A stretch of DNA of 64,000 bases from Bacillus sp. FJAT-25509 (lineage in GTDB: Bacteria > Bacillota > Bacilli > Bacillales > Bacillaceae_G): NCBI RefSeq assembly GCF_001420605.1, contig NZ_LJIZ01000021.1:17855-81854 (forward strand), in the 5' to 3' direction. Under the pieces are notes generated by a model that had not been told where the DNA came from, ran no database searches, and worked only from the letters and a program-made list of their open reading frames with translations. Shown piece by piece: positions 29,985 through 39,216 of the stretch (the first letter of the stretch is position 1; every line of letters starts with the position of its first letter). The position numbers and the translations under genes are program-made.

Positions 29985-30344
29985 TTCCATCTCTCCTTTT
30001 TACTTAGCCAAACTTTAATTTAAACATCTTAGCTACTAAATTATACCAAAAACTTATGCTTACGAAATGACATTTGACGATATAAGTATGTACAAGTTTC
30101 TTAAGACACAAACCGCATGATTTTTATACAAGTTAAACGGATTTAAAAGTCAGTATGCATTCGGAGTATTTAAATTATTTATTAAGGAGAAAGATAGAAT
30201 TTTATCTTCCATAAGGGGGAAAATATGAAGAGATGAATATTAAAATTTTTTATAAGTTTTTTTATAAAAATTTTGCCGATTAAGAAGGAAATTTGCTGTT
30301 GTTTATCGAATTTTTAAAATATTAAGATAAACAGGGGGTTTAAT
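29985..30344. other. Intergenic region before the MaoC-like gene
   Basis: 360 bp. It holds the minus-strand promoter (TATAAT, 30040–30045) on the left, a small hairpin (GAAAGATA … TATCTTCC, about 30189–30212), an AT-only inverted repeat (about 30241–30274) and the RBS of the next gene. No ORF worth calling. Confidence 0.5.
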
Positions 30345-30815
30345 ATGTTAACTAAAAAAGCAAAAATCGGACGAAAACTTGAAGACATTTCAATTGGTGA
30401 AAAGTTAATTGTAACAGAACATATTGATGAAAAACATATTTACTTATACCTGGCTTTAACAGGCGATACAAATCCATTATATACTCAATACAACTATGCT
30501 TCGCAAACAAAATATAATAAACCAATTGTTCCAAGTTTTATTATAAGCGGATTAGTCTCTGCAGCAGTTACAAAACATTTACCTGGCCCAGGAAGTCATA
30601 TTATAAAAAAAGAACTTCAATTCGACCAACATATCTATCATAATGAAACAATTTCAATTCATTTTGAGGTAGTTGAAATTAATTTAGATTTAAATGAAGT
30701 ATGTATTAATGTAAGCGTTTTAAATAAAACGCAAAATGAAATTGCAAATGGAAAACTGACAGTTATTCCACCAACTGTAAACCAATCGAATGCTTTACTA
30801 TATGAAAATTTTTAA
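30345..30815 (+). CDS. MaoC-like hotdog dehydratase
   Basis: 156 residues, MaoC/PhaJ-type hotdog fold. The hydratase-2-like signature GDTNPLYTQYNYASQTKYNKPIVPSFI (given in parts: Asp in GDTNP, then the Ala/Ser-rich turn and PIVPSF) resembles the (R)-specific enoyl-CoA hydratase motif D-x-N-P-x-H, but the catalytic His is Tyr (NPLYTQ). Activity is therefore uncertain. RBS ACAGGGGG, ATG start. It is followed by a terminator and lies upstream of phoP. Substrate unknown. Confidence 0.75.
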   Translation: MLTKKAKIGRKLEDISIGEKLIVTEHIDEKHIYLYLALTGDTNPLYTQYNYASQTKYNKPIVPSFIISGLVSAAVTKHLPGPGSHIIKKELQFDQHIYHNETISIHFEVVEINLDLNEVCINVSVLNKTQNEIANGKLTVIPPTVNQSNALLYENF

Positions 30816-30820
30816 CTTAA

Positions 30821-30848
30821 AGAATGTCAACTGACATTCTTTTTTTGT
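30821..30848 (+). terminator. Terminator after the MaoC-like gene
   Basis: AGAATGTCA (30821–30829) / TGACATTCT (30832–30840) followed by T7. Confidence 0.88.
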
Positions 30849-30993
30849 TGTTTTACTTTTGTATGAACTTTTCCAACCCTGCTTTTTACGTTTTACGTCT
30901 GATAGAATTTTTAGTATGATTAAAAATAGATATAGATAAATAAAATAGGATATAAATGGATGAGGGTTTAACAATAACCTGGAGGAATAAGAA

Positions 30994-31710
30994 ATGAACA
31001 ATAAAATTCTAGTAGTAGACGATGAAGAGCATATCTTAACTTTAATCAAATTTAACTTAGAACAAGCTGGCTTTCAAGTTGTTACAGCTACTGATGGGGA
31101 AGAAGGTTTACAAAAAGCTGTAGAAGAAAAGCCAGAATTAATTGTTTTAGATTTAATGCTACCTAAAAAAGATGGTATGGAAGTATGTAAAGAATTAAGA
31201 CTTCAAAGAAATACTACGCCTATTCTAATGGTTACAGCAAAAGATGATGAATTTGATAAAGTGTTAGGACTTGAACTTGGTGCCGATGATTACATGACAA
31301 AACCATTTAGCCCAAGAGAAGTCGTAGCAAGAGTTAAAGCAATTTTAAGAAGATCTAAAATAACTGAGACTCCAGTACAATCAAACGACGACGCTGACAC
31401 TTTAATCATAGCTGATTTAAAAATCTTACCTGAGTACTATGAAGCATATTTCCAAGGTGAAAAACTTGAGTTAACACCTAAGGAATTTGAGTTATTATTA
31501 TATTTAACAAAAAATAAAGGTAGAGTATTAACTCGAGATCAATTATTAAGTGCCGTTTGGAATTATGATTTTGCCGGAGACACTCGAATTGTCGATGTTC
31601 ATATTAGCCATTTAAGAGAAAAAATAGAACTAGATTCAAAAAAACCAGTTTATATAAAAACAATTCGTGGATTAGGATATAAATTAGAGGAACCAAGATT
31701 AAATGAGTAA
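30994..31710 (+). CDS. phoP: Phosphate response regulator PhoP
   Basis: OmpR-family response regulator, 238 residues. Receiver domain (1–120) with acidic pocket VVDDEEH, phospho-acceptor Asp in LIVLDLMLPKKDG, VTAKDD and KPFSPREVVAR; C-terminal winged helix (about 135–235) with LTPKEFELLLYLTKNKGRVLTRDQLL and VDVHISHLREKI. With PhoR it controls phosphate-starvation genes. ATG with CTGGAGGA. The 3' end overlaps phoR by 8 bp. No clean tandem Pho box was found in the 145-bp upstream region, only single TTAACA-like elements. Confidence 0.95.
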   Translation: MNNKILVVDDEEHILTLIKFNLEQAGFQVVTATDGEEGLQKAVEEKPELIVLDLMLPKKDGMEVCKELRLQRNTTPILMVTAKDDEFDKVLGLELGADDYMTKPFSPREVVARVKAILRRSKITETPVQSNDDADTLIIADLKILPEYYEAYFQGEKLELTPKEFELLLYLTKNKGRVLTRDQLLSAVWNYDFAGDTRIVDVHISHLREKIELDSKKPVYIKTIRGLGYKLEEPRLNE

Positions 31711-33469
31711 TCTAAATCGAAAATTGCTCTATGGATTTTCTGCAATAATAATCGTTATTCTTGTTATATTAGGAATCGTACTAGGGCAAATTTTTAAATC
31801 CTTTTATCTGACAAACTATGATCAAAGAATTGAAAAAGAGACTAACTTAATTGCTTCAATCATGGAGTCGAATACACCATTAACAAAGAATATATCTAAT
31901 CAAACGTTAAAAAAGATATCAAAGGACTTAAATATCGATATTATATTATTTGATGATCATTATAATCTTATCGCTAAATCTAGCAATGAGAATGTGGAAT
32001 TGAATATATCATCAAAGAATTTAAAAGCTTATCTAGAACGACTTGATAAAGTAGAGAATGCAGCTAAATTTACAGAAAAAGATTCTGCAGCTAAATATTA
32101 CGGCAAGAAAATAACAGATAAACATGGCAATAAGCAATTTTTAATTGTTGATTATTCAACTAAGTCAATCAAAGAAGTTTATCGAAGTATTTCGATGTTA
32201 TTATTTTCATTATTAGGTTTTGTTTTATTTGCCATCATAGTTTTACTAATACGATACTCGCATCAATTTTCAAAACCAATTGAAGATATTACCCAAGTTG
32301 CAATTGAATTATCCAAAGGGAATTATAAAGCTAGAACATTAGCCGAAAGTAATGAATCGACAACGATGTTAAGTCAAGCAATGAATGTACTTGCAAAAAA
32401 TCTACAAGAAATGACTAGTCAACAGGAAATGCAGCAAGATCGATTAAACACACTGATTCATAATATTGGTAGCGGGGTTGTTTTAATTAATAGTAGAGGT
32501 CATGTTAACCTAATTAATAAAACATATCGAGAAACGTTCAAAGTTGATTCGAGAAGTATATTGGGTGAGCTTTATTATGATGCATTTAAACATAAAGAAG
32601 TCATTGAAATTGTGGAGGAAATTTTTCTAAAAGAAATAAAAGTTAGAAAGCAAATCATTCTGCCATTATCAATTGAAAGAAAACATTTTGAAATATATGG
32701 TGCACCAATCATTGGGATAAATCACGAGTGGAAAGGAATCGTTCTTGTTTTCCATGACATAAGTGAATTAAAGAAATTAGAGCAAGTTCGAAAAGATTTT
32801 TTTGCAAATGTATCTCACGAGCTTAAGACGCCAATTACATCTATTAAAGGTTTTACTGAAACTCTTCTAGATGGGGCAATGGAAAATGATGAGTTATGTA
32901 AAAACTTCTTATCGATTATATTAACGGAAAGTGATCGTATGCAGACACTTATTCAAGATTTGTTAGATCTTTCAAAAATTGAGCAACAGAATTTTAAATT
33001 AGATCTTGCAGAAGTATCGGCAAAACAAGTTATTGAAGATGTACAGCAAATGCTTAAACAAAAAGCAGAAGAGAAAAATATAGACTTCAAATTATACTTG
33101 AATAGTCCGTTAGTTGTATACGCTGATGCTTTAAGATTAAAACAAGTAATTATTAATTTAGTTGATAACGCGATCCACTATACTCCAGCTGGTGGCAAAG
33201 TATTTATTACTTCCTCTGAGACAAATGACCATATTGTATTAAGGGTAAATGACACAGGAGTAGGAATTGGAAAAGAGGAAATATCTCGTATTTTCGAACG
33301 TTTTTACCGAGTAGATAAAGCAAGAAGTAGGAACTCTGGAGGGACAGGCCTAGGATTAGCGATTGTAAAGCATCTTGTCGAAGCTCATAAAGGCAAAATC
33401 GAAGTTGAAAGTAAACTAGGTCATGGGACATCATTCATTGTAACATTAAATAAAAATATTTCGATGTGA
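31703..33469 (+). CDS. phoR: Phosphate sensor histidine kinase PhoR
   Basis: 588 residues, inner-membrane sensor kinase. TM1 about 8–30, extracytoplasmic domain about 31–155, TM2 about 160–182, HAMP about 183–240, PAS about 250–350, HisKA with phospho-His in FFANVSHELKTPITSIKG, HATPase with N-box VDNAIHYTP, G1 VNDTGVGIG, and G2 GGTGLGLAIVKHL. Architecture is that of B. subtilis PhoR. Start overlaps phoP by 8 bp, so translation is coupled. A bulged hairpin terminator follows. Confidence 0.95.
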   Translation: MSNLNRKLLYGFSAIIIVILVILGIVLGQIFKSFYLTNYDQRIEKETNLIASIMESNTPLTKNISNQTLKKISKDLNIDIILFDDHYNLIAKSSNENVELNISSKNLKAYLERLDKVENAAKFTEKDSAAKYYGKKITDKHGNKQFLIVDYSTKSIKEVYRSISMLLFSLLGFVLFAIIVLLIRYSHQFSKPIEDITQVAIELSKGNYKARTLAESNESTTMLSQAMNVLAKNLQEMTSQQEMQQDRLNTLIHNIGSGVVLINSRGHVNLINKTYRETFKVDSRSILGELYYDAFKHKEVIEIVEEIFLKEIKVRKQIILPLSIERKHFEIYGAPIIGINHEWKGIVLVFHDISELKKLEQVRKDFFANVSHELKTPITSIKGFTETLLDGAMENDELCKNFLSIILTESDRMQTLIQDLLDLSKIEQQNFKLDLAEVSAKQVIEDVQQMLKQKAEEKNIDFKLYLNSPLVVYADALRLKQVIINLVDNAIHYTPAGGKVFITSSETNDHIVLRVNDTGVGIGKEEISRIFERFYRVDKARSRNSGGTGLGLAIVKHLVEAHKGKIEVESKLGHGTSFIVTLNKNISM

Positions 33470-33563
33470 CATTTACATTGATTTTACATTGGATTTATTT
33501 ATAATTAATAAAAAATTGTTATAGTTATGATGAAAACCCCTTCATCCAAGGAGTTATCTTAAA

Positions 33564-33594
33564 CCGGGAGTAGTTATACTTCCGGGATTTTTTA
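33564..33594 (+). terminator. Terminator after phoR
   Basis: CCGGGAGTA (33564–33572) pairs with TACTTCCGGG (33577–33586) through one bulge and one G·U, followed by a T-run. Confidence 0.7.
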
Positions 33595-33649
33595 TATTTA
33601 AATCTGTTTTATTTTTTCTTTAAGGTGTCTATACTAGTGGATACTTTTA

Positions 33650-33785
33650 TTGCACTTTAAGCAAGGATCAATTGGCAAAAGAAGAGTCGTACTCGATCTG
33701 ATTGCCAATTTTAGGATTAAAGTATAAGTGCAACTACGCCTCTGCCTAAAAGGCCTTGTCAGTCGACGAGTTTTCTTTATTTGAT
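33650..33785 (+). repeat. Structured dispersed repeat, copy 1 (complete)
   Basis: 136 bp between phoR and the DUF4177 gene. Nested pairing: TTGCACTT (33650–33657) with AAGTGCAA (33726–33733); AATTGGCAA (33670–33678) with TTGCCAATT (33702–33710); GAGT with ACTC at the tip. Then GCC-TAAAA-GGC and CTTGTC-AGTC-GACGAG followed by TTTTCTTTATTT. The right ~80 bp recurs at 46809–46892 with about 80% identity, and the last hairpin changes on both arms. It could be a mobile palindromic repeat or an RNA element. Confidence 0.65.
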
Positions 33786-33851
33786 CATATTACTTTTATA
33801 ATTTTTGGGGAAATTATGAGTGTTGAATCATACATCGGAGGGTGGATAAAG

Positions 33852-34028
33852 ATGTACGAATACGAATTTGTAAAAGTTAACACTAAATCATCAAATCGTT
33901 ATTATTATGATGTAGTTGGGAACTATGCTAAAAGTGGCTGGCGCCTTCATCAGGTTGTAAACAATCAGCAAGCAATAGAAGGCTCATGTGTCGAACTAAT
34001 TTTTGAGCGAGAAATCGACTTAAACTAA
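33852..34028 (+). CDS. DUF4177 domain protein
   Basis: 58 residues matching the DUF4177 pattern: MYEYEFVKV start, a NYAKSGWRLHQVV centre and a C-terminal VELIFERE strand. Start chosen at 33852 after CGGAGGGTGG; another in-frame ATG at 33816 with GGGGAAA would add 12 residues. The open frame continues further into the repeat element but that is not expected to be translated. A small cytosolic protein of unknown function that appears widely in Firmicutes. Confidence 0.85.
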   Translation: MYEYEFVKVNTKSSNRYYYDVVGNYAKSGWRLHQVVNNQQAIEGSCVELIFEREIDLN

Positions 34029-34031
34029 TTA

Positions 34032-34141
34032 CAGAGGTAGTCTTACGATTCATTCTTAAAAGTCATCATTATTCAACTTTCAAATTGAGTGAGTAAAAAC
34101 TTTTAATATGCCTGAATCAAAGACGGCCTCTTTTTCTTTTA
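34032..34141 (+). terminator. Possible long-loop terminator after DUF4177
   Basis: AGAGG…GTCT (34033–34043) pairs with AGAC…CCTCT (34121–34131), followed by a T-rich tract. The long loop makes this uncertain. Confidence 0.35.
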
Positions 34142-34270
34142 TAGATCGTTCATGTTAGAATGTTAAGAGCAAGGAAATGTTGGAACGATTAATTTTATGA
34201 AAAGAAAAAGCAAGAAATAAAAATTATACATAAAAAGATAGTGAGATTTGTAATAGGAAGGGGATCTATT

Positions 34271-36895
34271 TTGAAGAAGAAATTGGTTTTAATTGATGGG
34301 AATAGTATTGCCTATAGAGCTTTTTTTGCATTGCCACTTTTGAGTAATGATAAAGGTGTCCATACGAATGCAATTTATGGATTTACAATGATGTTAATGA
34401 AAATTCTTGACGATGAAAAACCTACACATATGCTTGTTGCATTTGATGCAGGGAAAACAACGTTTAGACATAGTACATTTAAAGAATACAAAGGTGGAAG
34501 ACAAAAGACTCCACCAGAGCTAAGTGAACAGTTTCCACTAGTTCGCCAGCTATTAGATACATACGGAATTGCACGTTATGAATTAGAAAATTATGAAGCG
34601 GATGACATTATTGGTACACTTGCTGGTCAAGCCTCTAAAGATGAATATGAAGTAAAAGTCATCTCAGGTGATCGAGATTTATTACAGCTAGTTGATGACC
34701 GTATTACAGTAAGTATGACTAAAAAAGGTATTACTGAAGTTGAAGAATATACTCCTGCAGCGATTCATGAAAAGTATGAGATTACACCTGATCAAATTAT
34801 TGATATGAAAGGTTTAATGGGGGATAAATCTGATAATATTCCTGGTGTTCCAGGTATTGGGGAAAAGACTGCCATTAAACTTTTAAAACAGTTTCAAACT
34901 GTAGAAGGTCTTTATGAAAATATAGAGGAAGTAAGTGGAGCAAAGCTTCTTCAAAATTTAAGTGAAAATAAAGATCAAGCTTTAATGAGTAAGCAATTAG
35001 CTACAATTAATAAAAACTCACCAATTGAATTGACTGTAAATGACACTACGCTTCCGGAAGCTGATACGAATAAAGTAGCGGACTTTTTTAAATCTCTTGG
35101 ATTTACATCATTGTTAGCTAAGTTGGACATCAAAGAATCGATTGAAGATCTAGAAGAGATTAACTATGAAGTCTTAGATTCAATTGAGGAGAAACATTTA
35201 GCTAATCATTCAAGCTTAATCGTTGAAATGATCGGAGAAAATTATCATACAGAAGAAATTCAAGGATTTGGGCTTTCAAATGAAAAAGGTCATTTCTTTA
35301 TTTCGACAGCTGTAGGGTTAGAGTCGGATTTATTTAAAAAATGGCTTGAGGATGAGAGTGTTAATAAAAATGTATATGATGCAAAAGGTGCTTATGTTGC
35401 ACTGAAGTGGAGAGGTATTAATTTAAATGGTGTTAATTTCGATCCGTTACTTGCTTCATATATATTTGACCCAGCTCAGTCTAATAAAGAATTTGCTGAT
35501 ATAGTAAATGGTAAAATAGATTTTTCAATTCAAACTGCCGAATCGATTTATGGTAAGGGTGCAAAGCAAACTAAGCCATCAGATGAAGTTTTATCTGAAT
35601 ATATTGTTCGTAAAACAATTGCTATTAGTAAATTAAAAGAAACTTTAGAAGAACGCCTGCGAAAAAATAGTCAATTTGAACTGCTAACAGAATTAGAATT
35701 ACCATTAACTTTTATATTAGGTGATATGGAATTTGAAGGAGTAACAGTTAAAGAAGAGACTCTTCGTACGATGGGTTCAGAACTAGCTAATACGTTAAAA
35801 GACCTTGAAGAGAATATTTATGAACTAGCTGGTGAAAAATTCAATATTAATTCACCGAAGCAATTAGGAGTTATTCTGTTTGAAAAGTTAAATTTACCAT
35901 CTGGTAAAAAAACAAAAACAGGTTATTCTACTTCTGCTGATGTTCTTGAAAAATTAGAGGCAGAACATGAAATCATTCGATTAATTCTACACTATCGCCA
36001 AGTTGGAAAATTAAATTCTACTTATGTAGAAGGCTTATTAAAAGTAATAAATGAATCAGATTCAAAAGTTCATACACGATTTAATCAAGTATTAGCACAA
36101 ACTGGACGTTTAAGTTCGATTGATCCTAACCTGCAAAACATTCCTATACGTTTAGAAGAAGGTAGAAAAATTAGAAAAGCTTTTGTTGCATCTAAAAAAG
36201 ACTGGCTAATCTTTGCTGCTGACTATTCTCAAATTGAATTAAGGGTACTGGCTCATATAGCACAAGACGATAATTTAATGGATGCATTTAAAAACGACTT
36301 TGATGTTCATACAAAGACTGCAATGGATGTTTTCCATGTTAGCGCTGATGAGGTAACAAGCAATATGAGAAGACAAGCAAAAGCTGTTAACTTTGGGATT
36401 GTATATGGAATTAGTGATTATGGATTATCACAAGGATTAGGTATTACAAGAAAAGAAGCGGCTATATTTATTGAAAAGTACTTTGCTAGTTTTCCAAAAG
36501 TAAAAGATTATATGTCAGATATTGTTCAAAAGGCTAAACTAGATGGATTTGTAAGTACAATCTTAAATAGACGTCGTTATATTCCTGAAATTTCAAGTTC
36601 TAACTTTAATGTTCGTGGATTTGCTGAAAGAACAGCGATGAATACCCCAATCCAAGGTAGTGCTGCCGATATTATTAAAAAGGCTATGATTTTACTAGAT
36701 GAGCGTCTAAAAGCGGAAAAGCTTCAGGCAAAATTAATTTTACAAGTACACGATGAATTAATATTAGAAGCTCCAAAAGAAGAATTAGCAATTTTAGAAA
36801 AAATCGTACCAGAAGTAATGGAACATGCAGTCGATTTAGTAGTGCCTTTAAAGGTTGATTATAATTTTGGAGATTCTTGGTTTGAAGCAAAATAA
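34271..36895 (+). CDS. polA: DNA polymerase I
   Basis: 874 residues. 5'-3' flap nuclease domain (about 1–290; LVLIDGNSIAYRAFFALP, ENYEADDIIGTLA, ISGDRDLLQL, MGDKSDNIPGVPGIG), 3'-5' exonuclease-like domain (about 300–465) and polymerase domain (motif A AADYSQIELRVLAHI, motif B RRQAKAVNFGIVYG, motif C QVHDE). In the proofreading domain the expected DxE is absent (IVEMIGEN), so proofreading is likely lost, as in other Bacillus PolA. Start set at TTG 34271 after GGAAGGGGATC; an open-frame start at 34241 has no RBS. Confidence 0.96.
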   Translation: MKKKLVLIDGNSIAYRAFFALPLLSNDKGVHTNAIYGFTMMLMKILDDEKPTHMLVAFDAGKTTFRHSTFKEYKGGRQKTPPELSEQFPLVRQLLDTYGIARYELENYEADDIIGTLAGQASKDEYEVKVISGDRDLLQLVDDRITVSMTKKGITEVEEYTPAAIHEKYEITPDQIIDMKGLMGDKSDNIPGVPGIGEKTAIKLLKQFQTVEGLYENIEEVSGAKLLQNLSENKDQALMSKQLATINKNSPIELTVNDTTLPEADTNKVADFFKSLGFTSLLAKLDIKESIEDLEEINYEVLDSIEEKHLANHSSLIVEMIGENYHTEEIQGFGLSNEKGHFFISTAVGLESDLFKKWLEDESVNKNVYDAKGAYVALKWRGINLNGVNFDPLLASYIFDPAQSNKEFADIVNGKIDFSIQTAESIYGKGAKQTKPSDEVLSEYIVRKTIAISKLKETLEERLRKNSQFELLTELELPLTFILGDMEFEGVTVKEETLRTMGSELANTLKDLEENIYELAGEKFNINSPKQLGVILFEKLNLPSGKKTKTGYSTSADVLEKLEAEHEIIRLILHYRQVGKLNSTYVEGLLKVINESDSKVHTRFNQVLAQTGRLSSIDPNLQNIPIRLEEGRKIRKAFVASKKDWLIFAADYSQIELRVLAHIAQDDNLMDAFKNDFDVHTKTAMDVFHVSADEVTSNMRRQAKAVNFGIVYGISDYGLSQGLGITRKEAAIFIEKYFASFPKVKDYMSDIVQKAKLDGFVSTILNRRRYIPEISSSNFNVRGFAERTAMNTPIQGSAADIIKKAMILLDERLKAEKLQAKLILQVHDELILEAPKEELAILEKIVPEVMEHAVDLVVPLKVDYNFGDSWFEAK

Positions 36896-36914
36896 ATAGA
36901 TAGGATGACTTTGT

Positions 36915-37748
36915 ATGCCTGAATTACCAGAAGTTGAAACGGTCAGACGAACTTTACTGGATTTAATAGTTGGGAAAACAATCTCAACAGTAATCGTTTC
37001 TTGGGGAAAAATAATAAAGAAACCTAATGAAGTAGATGAGTTTCAGATTTTATTAAAAGGTCAAACAGTAGAAAATATAAATCGTCGAGGTAAGTTTCTA
37101 CTATTTCAATTAAGTGATTTTACACTTGTTTCGCATTTGAGAATGGAAGGGAAATTTCGCGTATTCCCAGCGGAAGAACCTGTAGCACCTCATACTCATG
37201 TTCGTTTCCTATTTGAAGATGGAACAGAACTTCGGTACCAAGATGTTCGTAAATTTGGCACGATGCATTTATTTAATAAGGGTGAGGAGAAAGAGGGTCC
37301 TCCACTTGCTAAATTAGGCCCAGAGCCATTTTCGGATGAGTTTACTGCTGATTATTTAAGAAAAAAGCTTAAAAATACAAACCGAAAAATTAAAGTCGTT
37401 TTATTAGATCAGGAATTAGTAGTCGGTTTAGGTAATATTTATGTTGATGAGGTTTTGTTTAGAGCTAAGATTCATCCGGAAACGCCTGCATCATCATTAA
37501 AGCCTAAACAAATAAAGTTACTTGCCGAAACCATTACAGAAACTTTACAAGAGGCTGTAGAATTAGGTGGAAGCACAATTCGTTCTTATGTAAATTCACA
37601 AGGTCAAATAGGGACTTTTCAAGATATCATTAAAGTATATGGTAGAAAGGGTTTAGAGTGTCATAATTGTGGCCAACCAATAGAAAAAATAACAGTTGGT
37701 GGCAGAGGTACTTCTTTTTGCCCGGTCTGTCAGCCTAAAAAAAATTAA
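36915..37748 (+). CDS. mutM: Formamidopyrimidine-DNA glycosylase
   Basis: Removes 8-oxoguanine and FaPy lesions and nicks the abasic site. 277 residues. N-terminal catalytic MPELPEVETVRR (Pro2 nucleophile, Glu3), Lys in the beta-hairpin LRMEGKFRVF, helix–two-turn–helix GLGNIYVDEVLF, and a C-terminal zinc finger CHNCGQPIEKITVGGRGTSFCPVCQ. It follows polA after 19 bp, in a repair operon polA–mutM–ytaF–coaE. The ATG has a GGATGAC site. Confidence 0.96.
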   Translation: MPELPEVETVRRTLLDLIVGKTISTVIVSWGKIIKKPNEVDEFQILLKGQTVENINRRGKFLLFQLSDFTLVSHLRMEGKFRVFPAEEPVAPHTHVRFLFEDGTELRYQDVRKFGTMHLFNKGEEKEGPPLAKLGPEPFSDEFTADYLRKKLKNTNRKIKVVLLDQELVVGLGNIYVDEVLFRAKIHPETPASSLKPKQIKLLAETITETLQEAVELGGSTIRSYVNSQGQIGTFQDIIKVYGRKGLECHNCGQPIEKITVGGRGTSFCPVCQPKKN

Positions 37749-37806
37749 CATAAGGTTCCTTTCTTTCATACTATATCAAGAGTACGAAAGAGAGGGGCCT
37801 ATTTTT

Positions 37807-38451
37807 ATGGTAAATATGCTATCATTAATACTACTAGCATGCGCACTAAGCTTAGATAGTTGCAGTGTTGGATTTACTTATGGACTTCGAAAAGTAAAAA
37901 TTCCTTTAAAATCAATCATTACAATTGCATCTTGTTCAGGGATTATATTAATGACATCCATGGGGATTGGGCATGCAATTACAGACTTTTTTTCACCAAT
38001 AGTAGCAAAAAGAATCGGAGGATTTGTACTTGTTTGTATAGGATTATGGGTACTATTTCAATTTTACCGATCGAATAAAGCATCAAATATAGAAGAAAAG
38101 AATGAGATAGAAGATAAAGGGATTGACTGGGAATTTGAAATTTTAGGTGTTGTCGTAAAAATTTTAAAGAAGCCTACAACTGCAGACATAGATCGTTCAG
38201 GTAGTATTAATGGATTGGAAGCAATGTTACTTGGGTTTGCACTTTCACTTGATGCCTTTGGGGCTGGTATAGGTGCATCATTACTTGGATTTTCTCCACT
38301 ATTGACAGCAATCGTAACATCTACTGCAAGTGCTTTATTCTTATTATTTGGAATGAAATTAGGAAATGTGTTATCGAAAACATTGTGGCTTCAAAAGTTA
38401 ACTTTTTTACCAGGTGTTTTTTTAATATTAATTGGGTTAATGAAGATGTAA
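37807..38451 (+). CDS. ytaF: Sporulation membrane protein YtaF
   Basis: 214 residues, manganese-efflux-pump-like (MntP) fold with about six hydrophobic helices and two repeats of the ALSLDS/ALSLDA motif (LACALSLDSCSVGF near the start, LGFALSLDAFGAGIG in the second half). The family is linked to sporulation in bacilli; transport substrate unknown. Start at ATG 37807 with GAGAGGGG upstream; the open frame runs back over mutM but has no similarity there. Fits the B. subtilis order mutM–ytaF–coaE. Confidence 0.9.
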   Translation: MVNMLSLILLACALSLDSCSVGFTYGLRKVKIPLKSIITIASCSGIILMTSMGIGHAITDFFSPIVAKRIGGFVLVCIGLWVLFQFYRSNKASNIEEKNEIEDKGIDWEFEILGVVVKILKKPTTADIDRSGSINGLEAMLLGFALSLDAFGAGIGASLLGFSPLLTAIVTSTASALFLLFGMKLGNVLSKTLWLQKLTFLPGVFLILIGLMKM

Positions 38452-38527
38452 TAAAAATCATGAAAGAGTGTATCCGAATGGATTTATTCCATTTGGTCCT
38501 CTTTATTTAGTGTAAGGAGAATAAAAG

Positions 38528-39124
38528 ATGGGTAAAATTTTTGGACTAACTGGTAGCATTGCAAGTGGAAAAAGTACGGTTTCCAATTTTTTAAAGGAAT
38601 TAAATGTTCCTATTGTTGATGCAGACATAATTGCAAAAGAAGTGGTTGAAATTGGACAACCTGCTTATAAAAAAATCATTGAAGCTTTCGGAAGTGAGAT
38701 TCTTTTAGAATCTGGTGAAATTAATCGATCATTTCTCGGAAGTATTATTTTTAATAATAAAGAAAAGCGCTTACAACTTAATGAAATAGTACATCCGGAA
38801 GTCAGACGAGAAATGAAAGAACAGGCTGATCGATACATAAAACAAGGTGAATCACTTGTTATTTTAGATATTCCTCTTTTATATGAGGGTAACTCAATTG
38901 AATTGGTTGAAAAAGTGATTGTAGTGACAGTGTCAGAAGAAAATCAACTAAAACGTTTGATGAATCGTAATGGTTTATCGAAAGAGGATGCACTTTTACG
39001 CATAGCATCTCAAATACCAGTTAAAGAAAAAGCAGCACGAGCTGACTATGTAATAGATAACAATGGTGACATTGAGGATACAAAAAGACAGGTTAAAGAC
39101 CTATTAAATAAAATTATTTGCTAA
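38528..39124 (+). CDS. coaE: Dephospho-CoA kinase
   Basis: Last step of coenzyme A synthesis: ATP-dependent phosphorylation of dephospho-CoA. 198 residues. P-loop GSIASGKST at about 8–16, then IVDADIIAKEVV, HPEVRREM, LDIPLLYE, and R-rich lid (QLKRLMNRNGLSKEDALLRIASQ). ATG with AAGGAG. Terminates just before the gapB promoter. Confidence 0.96.
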   Translation: MGKIFGLTGSIASGKSTVSNFLKELNVPIVDADIIAKEVVEIGQPAYKKIIEAFGSEILLESGEINRSFLGSIIFNNKEKRLQLNEIVHPEVRREMKEQADRYIKQGESLVILDIPLLYEGNSIELVEKVIVVTVSEENQLKRLMNRNGLSKEDALLRIASQIPVKEKAARADYVIDNNGDIEDTKRQVKDLLNKIIC

Positions 39125-39139
39125 AATAATGTAAATAGT

Positions 39140-39201
39140 TTAACCAAAATCCGAGTTATGTGTTATACTAATTGCAGGGAGATAATAAACAGTATAACTT
39201 A
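39140..39201 (+). promoter_or_regulatory. gapB promoter with CcpN-like sites
   Basis: Extended -10 TGTTATACT (39161–39169), weak -35 TTAACC (39140–39145). TGTGTTATACT (39159–39169) fits the CcpN consensus TRTGHYATAYW fully, overlapping the -10; AGTATAACTTA (39191–39201) is an inverted copy with one mismatch at about +15. This suits glucose-repression of gapB by CcpN as in B. subtilis. Confidence 0.6.
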
Positions 39202-39216
39202 ATTGGGGGCTTTCTT

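Larger units (their letters stand above)
33470..33851. other. phoR–DUF4177 intergenic region
   Basis: 382 bp: phoR terminator (33564–33594), dispersed structured repeat (33650–33785), then the RBS region of the small DUF4177 gene. No other feature seen. Confidence 0.7.

Noticed and set aside
30849..30993. Pho box array before phoP
   Set aside because: Only isolated TTTACG/TTAACA-like hexamers, not the 11-bp-phased direct repeats expected for PhoP binding.
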